The notes: generated by a model from the sequence alone, not told the origin. A stretch of 64,000 nucleotides of DNA from an uncultured Pantoea sp. (GCA_913778495.1 CAJYVD010000030.1:124001-188000); one strand, 5' to 3'; counted from the first letter of the stretch, positions 9,365 through 19,135 are shown. Program-made: numbers and translations.

Positions 9365-10110
9365 CAAAGCACCTCCGATAAAAAACGCTGTAAACGCGGC
9401 GATTGCGGGCGCTCAAACAGCTGTTCAGGCGTACCCGCCTCCACAATCTCCCCTTCATCCATAAACACCACTTGATCGGCCACGCGCCGGGCGAAGCCCA
9501 TTTCGTGGGTCACCACCACCATGGTCATGCCGCGCTGGCAGAGATCGGCCATCAGCGTCAGTACGCCTTTGACCAGTTCGGGGTCGAGCGCCGACGTGGC
9601 TTCATCAAACAGCATGACCTCGGGCTCCATCGCCAGCGCGCGAGCAATGGCGACGCGCTGCTGCTGGCCGCCGGAGAGATCGCGCGGTCGATGGTCGGCG
9701 CGCTGGGCCAGCCCGACATCGGCCAGACGCTGGCGAGCAATTTGCAGCGCCTCGGCTTTTGGGCGGCCTTTCACTTTCCACGGGGCCAGCGCCACGTTTT
9801 CCAGCGCGCTATGGTCGGGAAAGAGATTGAAATGTTGAAACACCATGCCAATGCGCAGCCGCAGCGCGTCGGGCTTGTCTTTGAGCACCGAGCGGCCGCC
9901 CAGCAGCACATCGCCGCTGCGCGGTTCATGCAGGCGGTTGATGCCGCGCAGCAGGGTGGATTTCCCCGAACCCGACGGGCCGATGATGCAGGTGGTGGTG
10001 CCGGGTGCGACGTTTAACGAGACGTTGCGCAGCACCTCGATAGGGCCGTAGGCCAGCGTCAAATTACGCAATTCGAGGCTGGCGCCGTGAAAGGCAGTTG
10101 TGGGCGTCAT
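9364..10110 (-). CDS. Polar amino-acid-type ABC transporter ATP-binding protein
   Basis: ATPase subunit of 248 aa, GlnQ/HisP type. The Walker A is GPSGSGKST, the Q-loop region [14 protein letters not shown], the ABC signature [15 protein letters not shown], and Walker [14 protein letters not shown] with the H-loop VVTHEMGFA. All catalytic motifs are intact. It is preceded by the permease gene (one base between stop and start) and followed by the Gfo/Idh gene, with overlapping stop/start. Confidence 0.95.
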   Translation of the reverse strand: MTPTTAFHGASLELRNLTLAYGPIEVLRNVSLNVAPGTTTCIIGPSGSGKSTLLRGINRLHEPRSGDVLLGGRSVLKDKPDALRLRIGMVFQHFNLFPDHSALENVALAPWKVKGRPKAEALQIARQRLADVGLAQRADHRPRDLSGGQQQRVAIARALAMEPEVMLFDEATSALDPELVKGVLTLMADLCQRGMTMVVVTHEMGFARRVADQVVFMDEGEIVEAGTPEQLFERPQSPRLQRFLSEVL

Positions 10111-10111
10111 G

Positions 10112-10918
10112 TTAATGTCCTTGTCCGCTGGTGAAGGAAGCCGTGGGTGCCACCGCGCGTTTCACCGCGACTTCATCAATCTCTTTCAAGCCGCTTTGCG
10201 GTGCCGTGGCGCGGCGGCGTCCGGTGCGGTAGCGCACGTCGATGTAGTTCACCGCGTGCGTCAGCGGCACGGTGATCACCAGATAAAACAGGCCGGCCAG
10301 CATCAGCGGCGACAGGTTGCCGCTCAACACGGCGGCATCCTGGCCGACGCGGAACAGCTCACGCTGGTTGGTCATCAGGCCCAGCAGATACACCAGCGAC
10401 GAGTCTTTGATGATGGCGATAAACTGGTTAACGATGGCGGGCAGCACGCGGCGGATCCCCTGTGGAATGATCACCAGCCGCATGGCCCGGCCATAACTCA
10501 TGCCCAGCGCCCGGCAGGCTTCCATCTGCCCCTGTTCCACGCTTTGAATGCCGGAGCGAAAGATCTCGCCCATGTAGGCGCTGGCAATCAGGCTCAGGGC
10601 GAAAATCCCCAGCGGGTAGGGGGTGGGACCAAACAGCTGATAGCTGAAGCGCGCCAAACCCTGGCCAATCAGCAGAATGGTGAGGATTGACGGCAGCCCG
10701 CGAAACAGATCGGTATACAGCCGGGCGGGCACGCGCAGCCAGCGCGCGGGCGAGATGCCCATCAGCGCCAGCATGAGGCCAAAGAGGGTGCCCAGCACCG
10801 TGGCCGCCACCGAGATGATCACGGTATTCACCAATCCGGTGGTCAGCAGCTGCGGCAGCACATCCCGCATGGCGGAAATATCGAAAAAGGTACGAGAAAG
10901 AAGCGTTATCAGATCCAT
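10112..10918 (-). CDS. Polar amino-acid-type ABC transporter permease
   Basis: Inner-membrane permease of 268 aa, HisM/GlnP family, about five TM segments. The EAA loop is visible as [29 protein letters not shown]. It is a single permease, so it probably works as a homodimer with the ATPase at 9364-10110. The C-terminal tail is longer and more charged than usual ([11 protein letters not shown] onward). GAGAG lies six bases before the ATG. Confidence 0.93.
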   Translation of the reverse strand: MDLITLLSRTFFDISAMRDVLPQLLTTGLVNTVIISVAATVLGTLFGLMLALMGISPARWLRVPARLYTDLFRGLPSILTILLIGQGLARFSYQLFGPTPYPLGIFALSLIASAYMGEIFRSGIQSVEQGQMEACRALGMSYGRAMRLVIIPQGIRRVLPAIVNQFIAIIKDSSLVYLLGLMTNQRELFRVGQDAAVLSGNLSPLMLAGLFYLVITVPLTHAVNYIDVRYRTGRRRATAPQSGLKEIDEVAVKRAVAPTASFTSGQGH

Positions 10919-10991
10919 AGCCGACTCTCAATTGCGGGTGATGGACAGCGACCATCACCGAGTGCATACGCGCGCACAGGGTGCGCGGGAA

Positions 10992-11813
10992 TTAGGGATG
11001 ATGGGGCAGGTACTGCTCCGGCATAGGCGAGCCGGGGAACCACTTCTGATAAAGCTGTTTCCACGTGCCGTCCTGCATGGCGTCTTTGATCGCCTTATCC
11101 AGCGCCGCCTTAAACGCCGGCTTGTTTTTGGCTATCGCCACGCCAGCCGGCGCATCGAAAGAGGGGATATTGGCGGCGGTGGTCAGCTTAAAGCGACTGG
11201 CGTAATCTTTTGCCGCTTCATAATCCAGAAACATGGCGTCCAGCGTGCCGTTGTTGAGCGCCGAGACGGCGGCATTGTTATCCGGAAAGCGCACCAGGTC
11301 GGTCTGTTTGAAGTGCTGCAACGCATAGCTTTCCTGCAGCGTACCCTGAATCACCCCCAGCCGTTTGTGCGCCAGGGTGTCGACGTTCTTGACGCCGCTG
11401 TCGCTGCGGGTCAACACCGTTAAATAGCCCGCCAGATAACCGGTGGAGAAATCCACGGTTTTTTCCCGCGCCGGAGTGATGCCGATAGCGGCGACGCCCG
11501 CATCGTATTGCCCGTTGGCGACCGCAGGGAGAATGGCGGAGAAGTCCTGTCCGACAAAATCCACCTTATCAATGCCGATGCGGTGGGCGACATTTTTAAA
11601 GAATTCGACGTCAAAGCCGGTGAAGTTGCCGTTTTTGTCGGTAAAGGTGTACGGCTTGGCGTCACCCAAGCTCGCCACGCGCAAATGCCCGGGATCGATC
11701 AAGCCATAAGGGTTGTTGTCACTTGCTGCCCGGACGCCAAAGGTTGCTGAAAGCAGAACGGCGCTGCCCAGCAGGGCGGCGGTAAGCGAGGTTGTACGTT
11801 TATGCGATGTCAT
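10992..11813 (-). CDS. Periplasmic substrate-binding protein of the amino-acid-type ABC importer
   Basis: Solute-binding protein of 273 aa (SBP_bac_3 fold). The chosen ATG at 11813 gives [19 protein letters not shown] as a Sec signal, with likely cleavage after GVRA. GGGAAG lies six bases upstream; an in-frame ATG at 11846 would add 11 residues ahead of the signal. Family motifs are [32 protein letters not shown] and GVAIAKNK. It is the first gene of the operon and starts about 55 bp from the nearer of two LacI-type operators. Ligand: by fold an amino acid or derivative; the operon context suggests a conjugated one. Confidence 0.92.
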   Translation of the reverse strand: MTSHKRTTSLTAALLGSAVLLSATFGVRAASDNNPYGLIDPGHLRVASLGDAKPYTFTDKNGNFTGFDVEFFKNVAHRIGIDKVDFVGQDFSAILPAVANGQYDAGVAAIGITPAREKTVDFSTGYLAGYLTVLTRSDSGVKNVDTLAHKRLGVIQGTLQESYALQHFKQTDLVRFPDNNAAVSALNNGTLDAMFLDYEAAKDYASRFKLTTAANIPSFDAPAGVAIAKNKPAFKAALDKAIKDAMQDGTWKQLYQKWFPGSPMPEQYLPHHP

Positions 11814-11867
11814 AAAGTGCTTCCCTGGTTGCAGGTGAAAGTACATGGCTCACCGATCCGGAACGGC

Positions 11868-11883
11868 TTGAGACCGGTCTCAA
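11868..11883. promoter_or_regulatory. LacI-family operator, copy 1
   Basis: TTGAGACCGGTCTCAA is a perfect 16-bp palindrome. Its central 14 bp recur at 11913-11926. It lies in the divergent region between the ABC-importer operon and the LacI-type gene, nearer the importer. Centre-to-centre distance to copy 2 is 44 bp, about four helical turns. Confidence 0.82.
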
Positions 11884-11912
11884 TGAGAGGTAAAGCGAAA
11901 CCGTTCTTGTTG

Positions 11913-11926
11913 TGAGACCGGTCTCA
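11913..11926. promoter_or_regulatory. LacI-family operator, copy 2
   Basis: TGAGACCGGTCTCA is a perfect palindrome identical to the core of the copy at 11868. It has the odd-symmetry CG centre typical of LacI/GalR operators and lies 77 bp before the regulator's start codon. Confidence 0.82.
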
Positions 11927-12003
11927 AGTGGATATACTGATATTAAGCACACGTGTTAATCAGCGTCAACGTAGATGTTATCAACTTGTGATTGGAAATA
12001 ATT

Positions 12004-13083
12004 ATGACCTTAAAAAAGCCGCTAATGCGGGGGCCCACGGTGGCCGACGTCGCCCGACAAGCCGGGGTGTCGAAAGCCCAGGCGGCACGCGCGCTGGGCG
12101 GCTACGGGGCCGTAAGTGAAGAGGTACAGGCACGCGTCACCCAGGCCGCAGAAGCGCTGGGCTATCGGCCCAATGAGCTGGCGCGCAGCATGAACACCGG
12201 ACGCTCCAACACCATTGCGGTGATTGTCGGCGATATAGAGAACCCGCATTTTGGTCTGGCGCTGCGCGGCATGGCGGATGTGGCGCGTCAGGCCGGGTTC
12301 CATTTACTGCTCAGTAACAGCGATGAAACCGTCGAGGAGGAGCGTGAGGCGGTACGCGTGATGCTGGATAAGCGGGTGGATGGCATCATCGTGGCGCCCT
12401 GTAGCTCGCTGGCGGCGGATAACGATCACTTGCATCAGGTGCTGGCGGAAGGCCGCGCGCTTATGACTTTTGACCGCGCGGTAGAAGGGCTGGCGGTGGA
12501 AACGATCCAGGCCAATTTTCTAAGCGTAGCCAAACAGGCGACGCAGCAGCTATTGCGCGCCGGGCATCAGCGTATCGCCTATGTCTCCAGCATGCGCATT
12601 GCGCAGCCGTATTCGCACGGCCTGGCGTTGGGGCCAACGCCGGTGGCGCAGCGTGTGCAGGGGATGATTGACGCGCATCAGGCCGCGGGCAGCGAACTGG
12701 ACCCCGCGCTGGTGCGGCTGAATGCCACCAGTAATGACAGCATTGAGCAGATCCTCACCGCGCTGCTGGCGCTGGACGATCCGCCCACGGCGCTGATCGC
12801 CTCGGACAACCTGATCGCCATGGGCATCCTGCGCGGTTTGGCGAAAAGGGGGCTGCGCGTGCCGCACGATATCGCCTTTGTGATGTACGACGATTTCCCT
12901 TGGACGGAGCTGATGACGCCGCCGCTTACGGTGGTGGCGCAGCCGGTCTATGAAATGGGGCGGGAAGCGGCGCGCCGGCTGATCTGCCATATTCGTCAGC
13001 AATCGCCCGGGCCATTGCCCGCTTTTGAGAGTTGGCTGGTGGTGCGCGGCTCCATCGGCGAGAAACGGCTTTCGTCACGCTGA
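12004..13083 (+). CDS. LacI-family transcriptional regulator of the divergent ABC/oxidoreductase operon
   Basis: Repressor-type regulator of 359 aa. The N-terminal helix-turn-helix TVADVARQAGVSKAQAARAL and hinge LGYRPNELARSMNTGRS are clear, followed by a periplasmic-binding-protein-like effector domain (VIVGDIENPHFG, DKRVDGIIVAPC, ALIASDNLIAMGIL). The HTH has Ala-Gln-Ala-Ala-Arg where many members have Thr-Val-Ser-Arg. An in-frame TTG at 11992 is less likely than ATG at 12004. It is divergent from the importer operon, with two identical palindromes between, so it very probably controls that operon and itself. LacI members usually bind sugars or nucleosides, which is odd beside an amino-acid-type importer. 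Confidence 0.92.
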   Translation: MTLKKPLMRGPTVADVARQAGVSKAQAARALGGYGAVSEEVQARVTQAAEALGYRPNELARSMNTGRSNTIAVIVGDIENPHFGLALRGMADVARQAGFHLLLSNSDETVEEEREAVRVMLDKRVDGIIVAPCSSLAADNDHLHQVLAEGRALMTFDRAVEGLAVETIQANFLSVAKQATQQLLRAGHQRIAYVSSMRIAQPYSHGLALGPTPVAQRVQGMIDAHQAAGSELDPALVRLNATSNDSIEQILTALLALDDPPTALIASDNLIAMGILRGLAKRGLRVPHDIAFVMYDDFPWTELMTPPLTVVAQPVYEMGREAARRLICHIRQQSPGPLPAFESWLVVRGSIGEKRLSSR

Positions 13084-13104
13084 GCGTCAGGCCGCGCGCT
13101 CAGG

Positions 13105-13500
13105 TCAGGTTACGGGCTGCGCGGTTTCGTGCAGGTGCTGCCACAAAATCTCACCCGCCTCGTCGCACGTTAACACCGCGGTCGAAAAACGCGGCATCGC
13201 CGGCTGACCCGGCAGCTGCTGCCACTCCTGATAAAACACGGTGGCACCGTGCGCGTGTTGCGTTAAAACGCGCGCTTCTGCAATCGTAATCTGCAGACCT
13301 GGCCGGGCACCGCGCTGCGCGCGGAAAAAGCTGCGCAGGGCGTTTACATCAAGCAGCGCGCCGTGCGGCGTCACCATGCTAAACGACGCACTGAAGCGCG
13401 CCAGCAGCGCATCGCCCAGCGCGTCATCGGCGTTGACGTCGCCCAACCAGCGCTGAATCAGCACGTGCGCATCCCGCACTTCCTGTAAATAACGGTTCAT
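13105..13500 (-). CDS. NTF2-like (SnoaL/DUF4440-type) small protein
   Basis: Predicted cytoplasmic protein of 131 aa with the cone-shaped NTF2-like fold, inferred from an N-terminal helix (MNRYLQEVRDAHVLIQRWL) and the pattern FSMVTPHGALLD, LRSFFRAQRG, then beta strands ending at LWQHLHET. No catalytic residues can be assigned. Start: the longer open frame to 13707 would lie inside the MFS gene; the ATG at 13500 overlaps the MFS stop by 4 bp (ATGA) and is translationally coupled. It probably accompanies the exporter, but the function is unknown. Confidence 0.72.
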   Translation of the reverse strand: MNRYLQEVRDAHVLIQRWLGDVNADDALGDALLARFSASFSMVTPHGALLDVNALRSFFRAQRGARPGLQITIAEARVLTQHAHGATVFYQEWQQLPGQPAMPRFSTAVLTCDEAGEILWQHLHETAQPVT

Positions 13501-14876
13501 TTTCTCTCCTGAGTAAGCCGCGCTATGCCGGGCGTGTTTTTCAGACGCAAGCAGCACAGCAGGGGGATCGCCGCGCTGCACGCGGCGAGGATAAAGCACA
13601 GACGATAGGCCAGCGCCTGCGGCTGTCCGGCGAGAAGCAGAAGCGTAAACAGCAGGCTGATGAGCGTCACGCCGCCGCAAAAACTCAGCTGACGATTGAT
13701 ATTCCACAGGGCGCTGGCATCCGGCAAATCGGCATCGGCAAGGTCAACAAAAGCGGCGCTTTGCGCCGCGCTACTCACTAAACTGCCACCCAATCCCATC
13801 AGGGCGAAGGCCGTGACGCAGCGTATCTCCAGCGCGTCTTGAGTCAGGGTGGCGAGCAACCCTATTCCCAGCGCCTGCGTCATGCAACCGGCAACAAACA
13901 GCGGACGCGGGCCCCAGCGGTTGAAGGTCTTGCCCGTCACGCTAATGGCAACAAACGCGGCCGCAGCCCAAGGCAGCATCATGGCGCCGACCAGCGTGGC
14001 ACGCATCCCTAACACATCCTGCAAATAAAGCATGGCCAGGAGATTTACGCCGGTAAACACGCCGGGTACGCCGTGATACAGCAGCATGGCGGTGCGCAAC
14101 AGCGGCGCGTTGAGCAGGCGCAGGTTAAGCAGCGGGTCGCGCGTGCTCAGGCTGTGACGGATAAAAACAGTCAGACAAAGTGCAGCCGCCAGCAGCGTGA
14201 CCGCGCCCCGCGTAGCGGTGTGCGCATCGCCCAGCCAGGTCAATCCCAGCAGCAGCAGGGTTATGGCCGCGCAGCCGCTTAGCAAGCCCACGCTATCCAG
14301 CGGTTCGGTATTTGACGCGGGCGGGTTCGGCTTTAACCAGCAGGCAGCCAGCGTAAACGTGAGCAGCGCCAGCGGCAGACTGATCATAAACACGCCGCGC
14401 CAGCCAAGCTGCTCAACCAGCACGCCGCCCAGCGCCGGAGAGAGCGCCGGTGCCAGCAGCGCAACCAGCATCACCGCCGACGATAATTTGGCGCGTTCGT
14501 GCGGGCGGAACAGGGCGTAGGTGAGGGTTTGGCCCAACGGGATCAGCAAGCCGCCGCCCAGGCCCTGCACGCCGCGCCAGACGATCAGCTGCGTGAGAGA
14601 CCCGGACGCGCCAACGCCGCAGGTGGCCAGCATAAACAGTGCCAGCGAGCCCATCAGCACGCGTTTCGCCCCTAAGCGGCTTGCCAGCCAGCCGCTTAGG
14701 GGGATCACCAGCGTCAGGCCCAGCATGTACGCGTTGCTGACCCACGCCAGCGCACCCAAGGGCGCGTTAAAGCGCCGAGCGATATCCGGATAAGCCACGT
14801 TGGCGATGAACATGTTGACTAAATCAAGAAAGAAGCCAAGCAAATAGATGCTGGCTACCTGGACACGATAACGCAT
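13497..14876 (-). CDS. MFS drug-type exporter (DHA2-like, MdtD-related)
   Basis: Inner-membrane transporter of 459 aa with about 13-14 hydrophobic segments. Motif A appears as GWLASRLGAKRVLMGSLALF and motif B as VWRGVQGLGGGLLIPLG; motif C-like residues are ALLAPALSPALGGVLVEQLGW. The length and 14-TM layout fit DHA2 proton-drug antiporters such as MdtD (about 471 aa). A divergent LysR-type gene lies 126 bp away with a 19-bp palindrome between, so regulation by that protein is likely. Substrate unknown. Confidence 0.85.
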   Translation of the reverse strand: MRYRVQVASIYLLGFFLDLVNMFIANVAYPDIARRFNAPLGALAWVSNAYMLGLTLVIPLSGWLASRLGAKRVLMGSLALFMLATCGVGASGSLTQLIVWRGVQGLGGGLLIPLGQTLTYALFRPHERAKLSSAVMLVALLAPALSPALGGVLVEQLGWRGVFMISLPLALLTFTLAACWLKPNPPASNTEPLDSVGLLSGCAAITLLLLGLTWLGDAHTATRGAVTLLAAALCLTVFIRHSLSTRDPLLNLRLLNAPLLRTAMLLYHGVPGVFTGVNLLAMLYLQDVLGMRATLVGAMMLPWAAAAFVAISVTGKTFNRWGPRPLFVAGCMTQALGIGLLATLTQDALEIRCVTAFALMGLGGSLVSSAAQSAAFVDLADADLPDASALWNINRQLSFCGGVTLISLLFTLLLLAGQPQALAYRLCFILAACSAAIPLLCCLRLKNTPGIARLTQERK

Positions 14877-14957
14877 GGGGGGGGCCCAACAAGCAGGTAA
14901 GAAGGCGCAGTATAAAGCGGACGAAAATCCGGATAAATCGTGCCGCAGCCGCTACAC

Positions 14958-14976
14958 TGTCAAAATTTTTTTGACA
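14958..14976. promoter_or_regulatory. Inverted repeat between LysR gene and MFS exporter
   Basis: TGTCAAAA-TTT-TTTTGACA is a perfect 8-bp inverted repeat with a 3-bp spacer, and contains the T-N11-A pattern of LysR-type binding sites. It lies 26 bp before the LysR start codon and 81 bp before the divergent exporter. TTGACA at 14971-14976 could also serve as a -35 box. Confidence 0.6.
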
Positions 14977-15002
14977 ATCGATGACATTAACAGGGGACGT
15001 GA

Positions 15003-15899
15003 GTGCTTAATCTGCAGCGCATTGAGATCTTTGTCGCAGTAGTGGACGCAGGCAGTTTTACCGGTGCCGCCCAAACGCTCGGGCTGACCAAAGCGGTGGT
15101 GAGCGTGAACATTAAACAGCTTGAAGCGGAGCTGGCGGTGGCGCTGCTCACCCGCAGTACGCGACGCGTCTCGGCGACGGAGGCGGGCGAACGCTTCTAC
15201 CATCAGGGGCGACGGCTGCTGCAAGACGCGGCGCGCGTGCTGGAAGAGGTGCGCGGCAATCACGCCGGATTACGCGGCTTGCTGCGCGTGACCACCACGC
15301 CGGAATATGGCGCCCGGGTGGTGGTCCCGGCGCTGGCCGCACTGCGCGCGGCGCATCCGCTCCTGCGCATTCAGCACGTCGCCTCCTCACAGAGCGACAA
15401 TCTGATTTCTGGCCGTTTCGACCTTGCCATCCGCCTTGGGCAACTGGCCGACTCCACGCATCACGCGAGATTGATCGACCACTTTGCGATTGTGCCGGTG
15501 GCGTCACCCGCCTATCTGCGCGCCCACCCTGTGCGGCAACTTGCCGATCTGGCAGAGGCGCAGTGGATTGCCCATAGCCGTTTAACCGCGCCGCTAAGCT
15601 GGCACGTCACCACGCCCGCAGGCCACACGGTCGCGTTTGAGGCGCAGTCACCTGCCGCGATTGTGGCCGACAGCGCCGCCTCCCTGCTGGCGTTTGCCCA
15701 AGCGGGGGCGGGCGTTGCGCTGCTGCCCGACTGGCTGGTGAGGGAGGCGCTCGCCGACGGTACGCTGGTGGCGCTGCTGCCGGATCACGGTTTTCCCCGC
15801 CAGGGCATTTACGCGGTCTATCCCCACACGCGGCACGTCCCGGAAAAAGTACGCACCGCCATCGATCTGCTGTGCGCGCGGCTGGGTCACGCTGCTTAG
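15003..15899 (+). CDS. LysR-family transcriptional regulator
   Basis: DNA-binding regulator of 298 aa. The N-terminal winged HTH is LQRIEIFVAVVDAGSFTGAAQTLGLTKAVVS, and the C-terminal effector-binding domain carries DLAIRLGQLADS and AGAGVALLPDWLV. Start is GTG at 15003 preceded by AGGGGA. It is divergent from the MFS exporter, the usual arrangement for a regulator and its target. It resembles the AaeR/DmlR-like class by its N-terminus. It ends convergent to oqxB with a terminator between. Confidence 0.9.
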   Translation: MLNLQRIEIFVAVVDAGSFTGAAQTLGLTKAVVSVNIKQLEAELAVALLTRSTRRVSATEAGERFYHQGRRLLQDAARVLEEVRGNHAGLRGLLRVTTTPEYGARVVVPALAALRAAHPLLRIQHVASSQSDNLISGRFDLAIRLGQLADSTHHARLIDHFAIVPVASPAYLRAHPVRQLADLAEAQWIAHSRLTAPLSWHVTTPAGHTVAFEAQSPAAIVADSAASLLAFAQAGAGVALLPDWLVREALADGTLVALLPDHGFPRQGIYAVYPHTRHVPEKVRTAIDLLCARLGHAA

Positions 15900-15920
15900 C
15901 GCGTTTATTGGCCGTGTGAA

Positions 15921-15948
15921 AACAAAAATCCGGGCCTGAGCCCGGATT
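15921..15948 (-). terminator. Terminator of the oqxAB operon
   Basis: A 9-bp stem AATCCGGGC/GCCCGGATT with a 4-nt loop. On the minus strand it is followed by TTTTGTTTT, a good T-run, so it ends transcription from oqxB. It may also slow the convergent LysR transcript. Confidence 0.8.
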
Positions 15949-15964
15949 GTGTTAAATACGCCGG

Positions 15965-18900
15965 TTAGGGCGTAGGCGAGTGCGTATGCAGCGGCTTACG
16001 CGCCACCAGCTTACGCAGCGACACATAAAACACCGGCGTGAGGAACAGCCCGAACAGCGTGACGCCGAGCATGCCGGAGAACACGGTGATACCCGTCACA
16101 CCGCGCACTTCCGCGCCCGCACCTTCGCCTAAGATCAGCGGCACGGTGCCGGCGATAAAGGCGATAGAGGTCATGATGATCGGACGCAGACGCAGACGAC
16201 AGGCTTCCAGCGCTGCCTCCACGATCCCTTTGCCCTGCATCTCCAGCTCACGCGCGAACTCGACAATCAGAATCGCGTTCTTACACGCCAGGCCCATCAG
16301 CACCACCAGGCCAACCTGCACAAACACGTTGTTATCGCCGCCGGTCAGCCACACGCCCACCAGCGCCGACAGCATGGTCACCGGCACAATCAGGATCACC
16401 GCCAGCGGCAAGGTCCAGCTCTCGTACAGCGCCGCCAGCACCAGGAAGGCCAGCAGCACCGCCACCGGGAACACAATAAACGCGGTATTGCCCTGCGTCG
16501 CCTGCTGGTAGCTCAGGTCGGTCCACTCAATGTTCATGCCATTCGGCAGCACCTGACCGGACATCGCTTCCAGCTTCTGCATCGCTTCTGCGGAAGAGAG
16601 CACGCGCGGATCGGCATCGCCAATGAGATCCGCCGCCGGATAGCCGTTGTAGCGGATCACCGGATCGGGCCCGTAGGTGGTGGTGATGTTGACCATGCTG
16701 CCAATCGGCACCATCTCGCCGCGATCGTTGCGGGTGCGCAGATTCGCAATGTCCTGCACCGTGCCACGGAAGTCGCCGTCCGCCTGCGCCATTACGCGCC
16801 ATGTCCGTCCAAACTTATTGAAATCATTGACGTAAGCCGAGCCAAGATAGACCTGCAGCGTACTGAACAGATCGGTCAGCGACACGCCCTGCGCCTTGGC
16901 TTTATCGCGGTCTACCTGCACGTCCAACTGCGGAACGTTAGCTTGATACGACGAGATCGGGAACATCATGCCGGGGGTTTGCATCACCGCGCCGGACAGC
17001 GTATTGATGGCGGTTTGCAGCGCACCGTAGCCCAGCCCCGCGCGATCCTGCACGTAAAGCGAATAGCCGGAGCCCTGACCTAAGCCCAGAATCGGCGGCG
17101 GCATGATGGAGAAACCAAAGCCCTGCTGAATTTTAGCGATTTTGGCATTCAGCTCGGCGTTGATCGCCGCCGCGCTGCGCGTGCGTTCGCTGAACGGCTT
17201 CAGGCCAAAGAACACCGTGCCGGTATTCGGCGTGTTGGTGAACTGCAGCGCATTCAGGCCGGGGAACGCCACCGCGTAAGCCACGCCCTCGGTATGCATG
17301 CCAATTTCACTCATCTGACGGATCACCTCGTCGGTACGCGCCAGCGACGCGCCTTCCGGCATTTTCACGCCGCCAATCAGGTACAGTTTGTCTTGGGTGG
17401 GAATAAAGCCACCCGGCACGGTATGGAACATCCATCCGGCGCCGGCCAACAGCAGCACATAGACACCAAACACCGCGCCGCGTCGCCGTAAGGTTTTGGC
17501 GACCATTGACTCATAGCCGCTGGCGCTGCGGTGGAAGAAGCGGTTGAAGCCGCGGAACAGCCAGCCCAGCAGATGGTCGATAATGCGCGTGGGGCGGTCC
17601 TTGGGCGCGGCGTGATCTTTCAGCAGCATGGCGGCCAGCGCGGGCGACAGCGTCAGTGAGTTGATCGCCGAAATCACGGTGGAGATCGCGATGGTCACGG
17701 CAAACTGCTTATAGAACTGGCCGGTCACGCCCGACAGAAACGCCATCGGCACGAACATGGCGCACAGCACCAGCGCGATGGCGATGATCGGTCCGGACAC
17801 TTCGCGCATCGCCTGATGCGCCGCCTCGCGCGGCGACAGCCCTAGCTCGATATTGCGTTCGACGTTTTCCACCACCACGATGGCGTCATCCACCACGATG
17901 CCGATCGCCAGCACCAGACCAAACAGGCTTAGGGTGTTGAGCGAGAAGCCCAGCAGATAAAGCACGCTGAAGGTGCCCACCACCGAAACCGGTACCGCCA
18001 GTAACGGGATGATCGACGCGCGCCAGGTTTGCAGGAACAAAATCACCACCAGCACCACCAGCACAATCGCCTCAAACAGCGTTTGCACCACGGCGTGAAT
18101 GGAGTCGCGCACAAATACCGTGGGATCGTAGGGCGCTGCCCACTGCACATCCTCGGGGAAGCGCGTGGCCAGCTCGGCCATTTTGGCGCGCACCGCGTTA
18201 GAGAGATCGATGGCGTTGGCGCCCGGCGCCTGGAAGATACCGATGCCCACGGCATCTTTATTGTTAAGCTGCGAACGCAGCGCGTAGCTGCCCGAGCCCA
18301 TTTCGATGCGCGCCACGTCACGCAGCCGCACCAGCGAGCCGTCATCGGCGGTTTTCAGGATGATATTGCCAAATTCCGCTTCGCTCTCCAGCCGTCCCTG
18401 GGTATTGATCGACAGCAGAAAGTCGCTGGCTTTTTGGGTGGGCTCTGCGCCGAGCTGGCCGGCGGAGACCTGCACGTTCTGCTCCCGCATCGCGCTGACC
18501 ACATCGCCTGCGGTCAGGCCGCGAGCCGCGACTTTATTGGGATCGAGCCAGACGCGCATGGCGTACTCGCCAGCCCCGAAGATCTGAATTTGACCGACGC
18601 CGGGCAGGCGCGCCAGCTCATCTTTCACCTTCAGGGTGGCGTAGTTGCGCAGGTAGAGCGAGTCGTATTTGCCGTGCGGCGAGAACAGGTGCACCACCAG
18701 CGTCAGCGTCGGCGACATTTTCTGGGTAGTCAGCCCCAGCTGACGCACGGCTTCCGGCAGACGCGCTTCGGCCTGCGCCACGCGGTTCTGCACCTGCACC
18801 TGCGCCTGGTCCGGATCGGTGCCGGGGCGGAAGGTTACCGTGGTGACCAGCACGCCATCCGATCCGGCCACCGATTTCATGTACATCATGTTTTCAACCC

Positions 18901-19117
18901 CGTTGATCGCCTCCTCAAGCGGCGTGGCCACGGAGTCGGCGATCACTTTCGGGTTGGCACCGGGATATTCCGCGCGCACCTGCACGCTGGGCGGCACCAC
19001 GTTCGGGTACTCGCTGATCGGCAACAGCGGAATGGCGATCAGGCCGGTGGTAAAGATCAAAATCGACAGCACCGCCGCGAAGATCGGTCGGTCGATAAAA
19101 AAGCGGGAAAAGTCCAT
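15965..19117 (-). CDS. oqxB: RND multidrug efflux pump inner-membrane subunit OqxB
   Basis: HAE1-family RND transporter of 1050 aa (usual length about 1050). It takes drugs from the periplasm and inner leaflet and exports them through a tripartite complex. Visible landmarks are MDFSRFFIDRPIFAAVLSIL at the N-terminus, GIVVDDAIVVVENVERN with the TM4 proton-relay Asp residues, GGDNNVFVQVGLVVLMGLACKNAILIVEF in TM10 with the Lys, and the duplicated periplasmic domains. From memory the sequence is very close to OqxB of Klebsiella and is distinct from AcrB. It follows oqxA by 18 bp. No outer-membrane channel gene is linked, so TolC is presumably used. Confidence 0.95.
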   Translation of the reverse strand: MDFSRFFIDRPIFAAVLSILIFTTGLIAIPLLPISEYPNVVPPSVQVRAEYPGANPKVIADSVATPLEEAINGVENMMYMKSVAGSDGVLVTTVTFRPGTDPDQAQVQVQNRVAQAEARLPEAVRQLGLTTQKMSPTLTLVVHLFSPHGKYDSLYLRNYATLKVKDELARLPGVGQIQIFGAGEYAMRVWLDPNKVAARGLTAGDVVSAMREQNVQVSAGQLGAEPTQKASDFLLSINTQGRLESEAEFGNIILKTADDGSLVRLRDVARIEMGSGSYALRSQLNNKDAVGIGIFQAPGANAIDLSNAVRAKMAELATRFPEDVQWAAPYDPTVFVRDSIHAVVQTLFEAIVLVVLVVILFLQTWRASIIPLLAVPVSVVGTFSVLYLLGFSLNTLSLFGLVLAIGIVVDDAIVVVENVERNIELGLSPREAAHQAMREVSGPIIAIALVLCAMFVPMAFLSGVTGQFYKQFAVTIAISTVISAINSLTLSPALAAMLLKDHAAPKDRPTRIIDHLLGWLFRGFNRFFHRSASGYESMVAKTLRRRGAVFGVYVLLLAGAGWMFHTVPGGFIPTQDKLYLIGGVKMPEGASLARTDEVIRQMSEIGMHTEGVAYAVAFPGLNALQFTNTPNTGTVFFGLKPFSERTRSAAAINAELNAKIAKIQQGFGFSIMPPPILGLGQGSGYSLYVQDRAGLGYGALQTAINTLSGAVMQTPGMMFPISSYQANVPQLDVQVDRDKAKAQGVSLTDLFSTLQVYLGSAYVNDFNKFGRTWRVMAQADGDFRGTVQDIANLRTRNDRGEMVPIGSMVNITTTYGPDPVIRYNGYPAADLIGDADPRVLSSAEAMQKLEAMSGQVLPNGMNIEWTDLSYQQATQGNTAFIVFPVAVLLAFLVLAALYESWTLPLAVILIVPVTMLSALVGVWLTGGDNNVFVQVGLVVLMGLACKNAILIVEFARELEMQGKGIVEAALEACRLRLRPIIMTSIAFIAGTVPLILGEGAGAEVRGVTGITVFSGMLGVTLFGLFLTPVFYVSLRKLVARKPLHTHSPTP

Positions 19118-19135
19118 AACGGGCAGTCTCGATTG

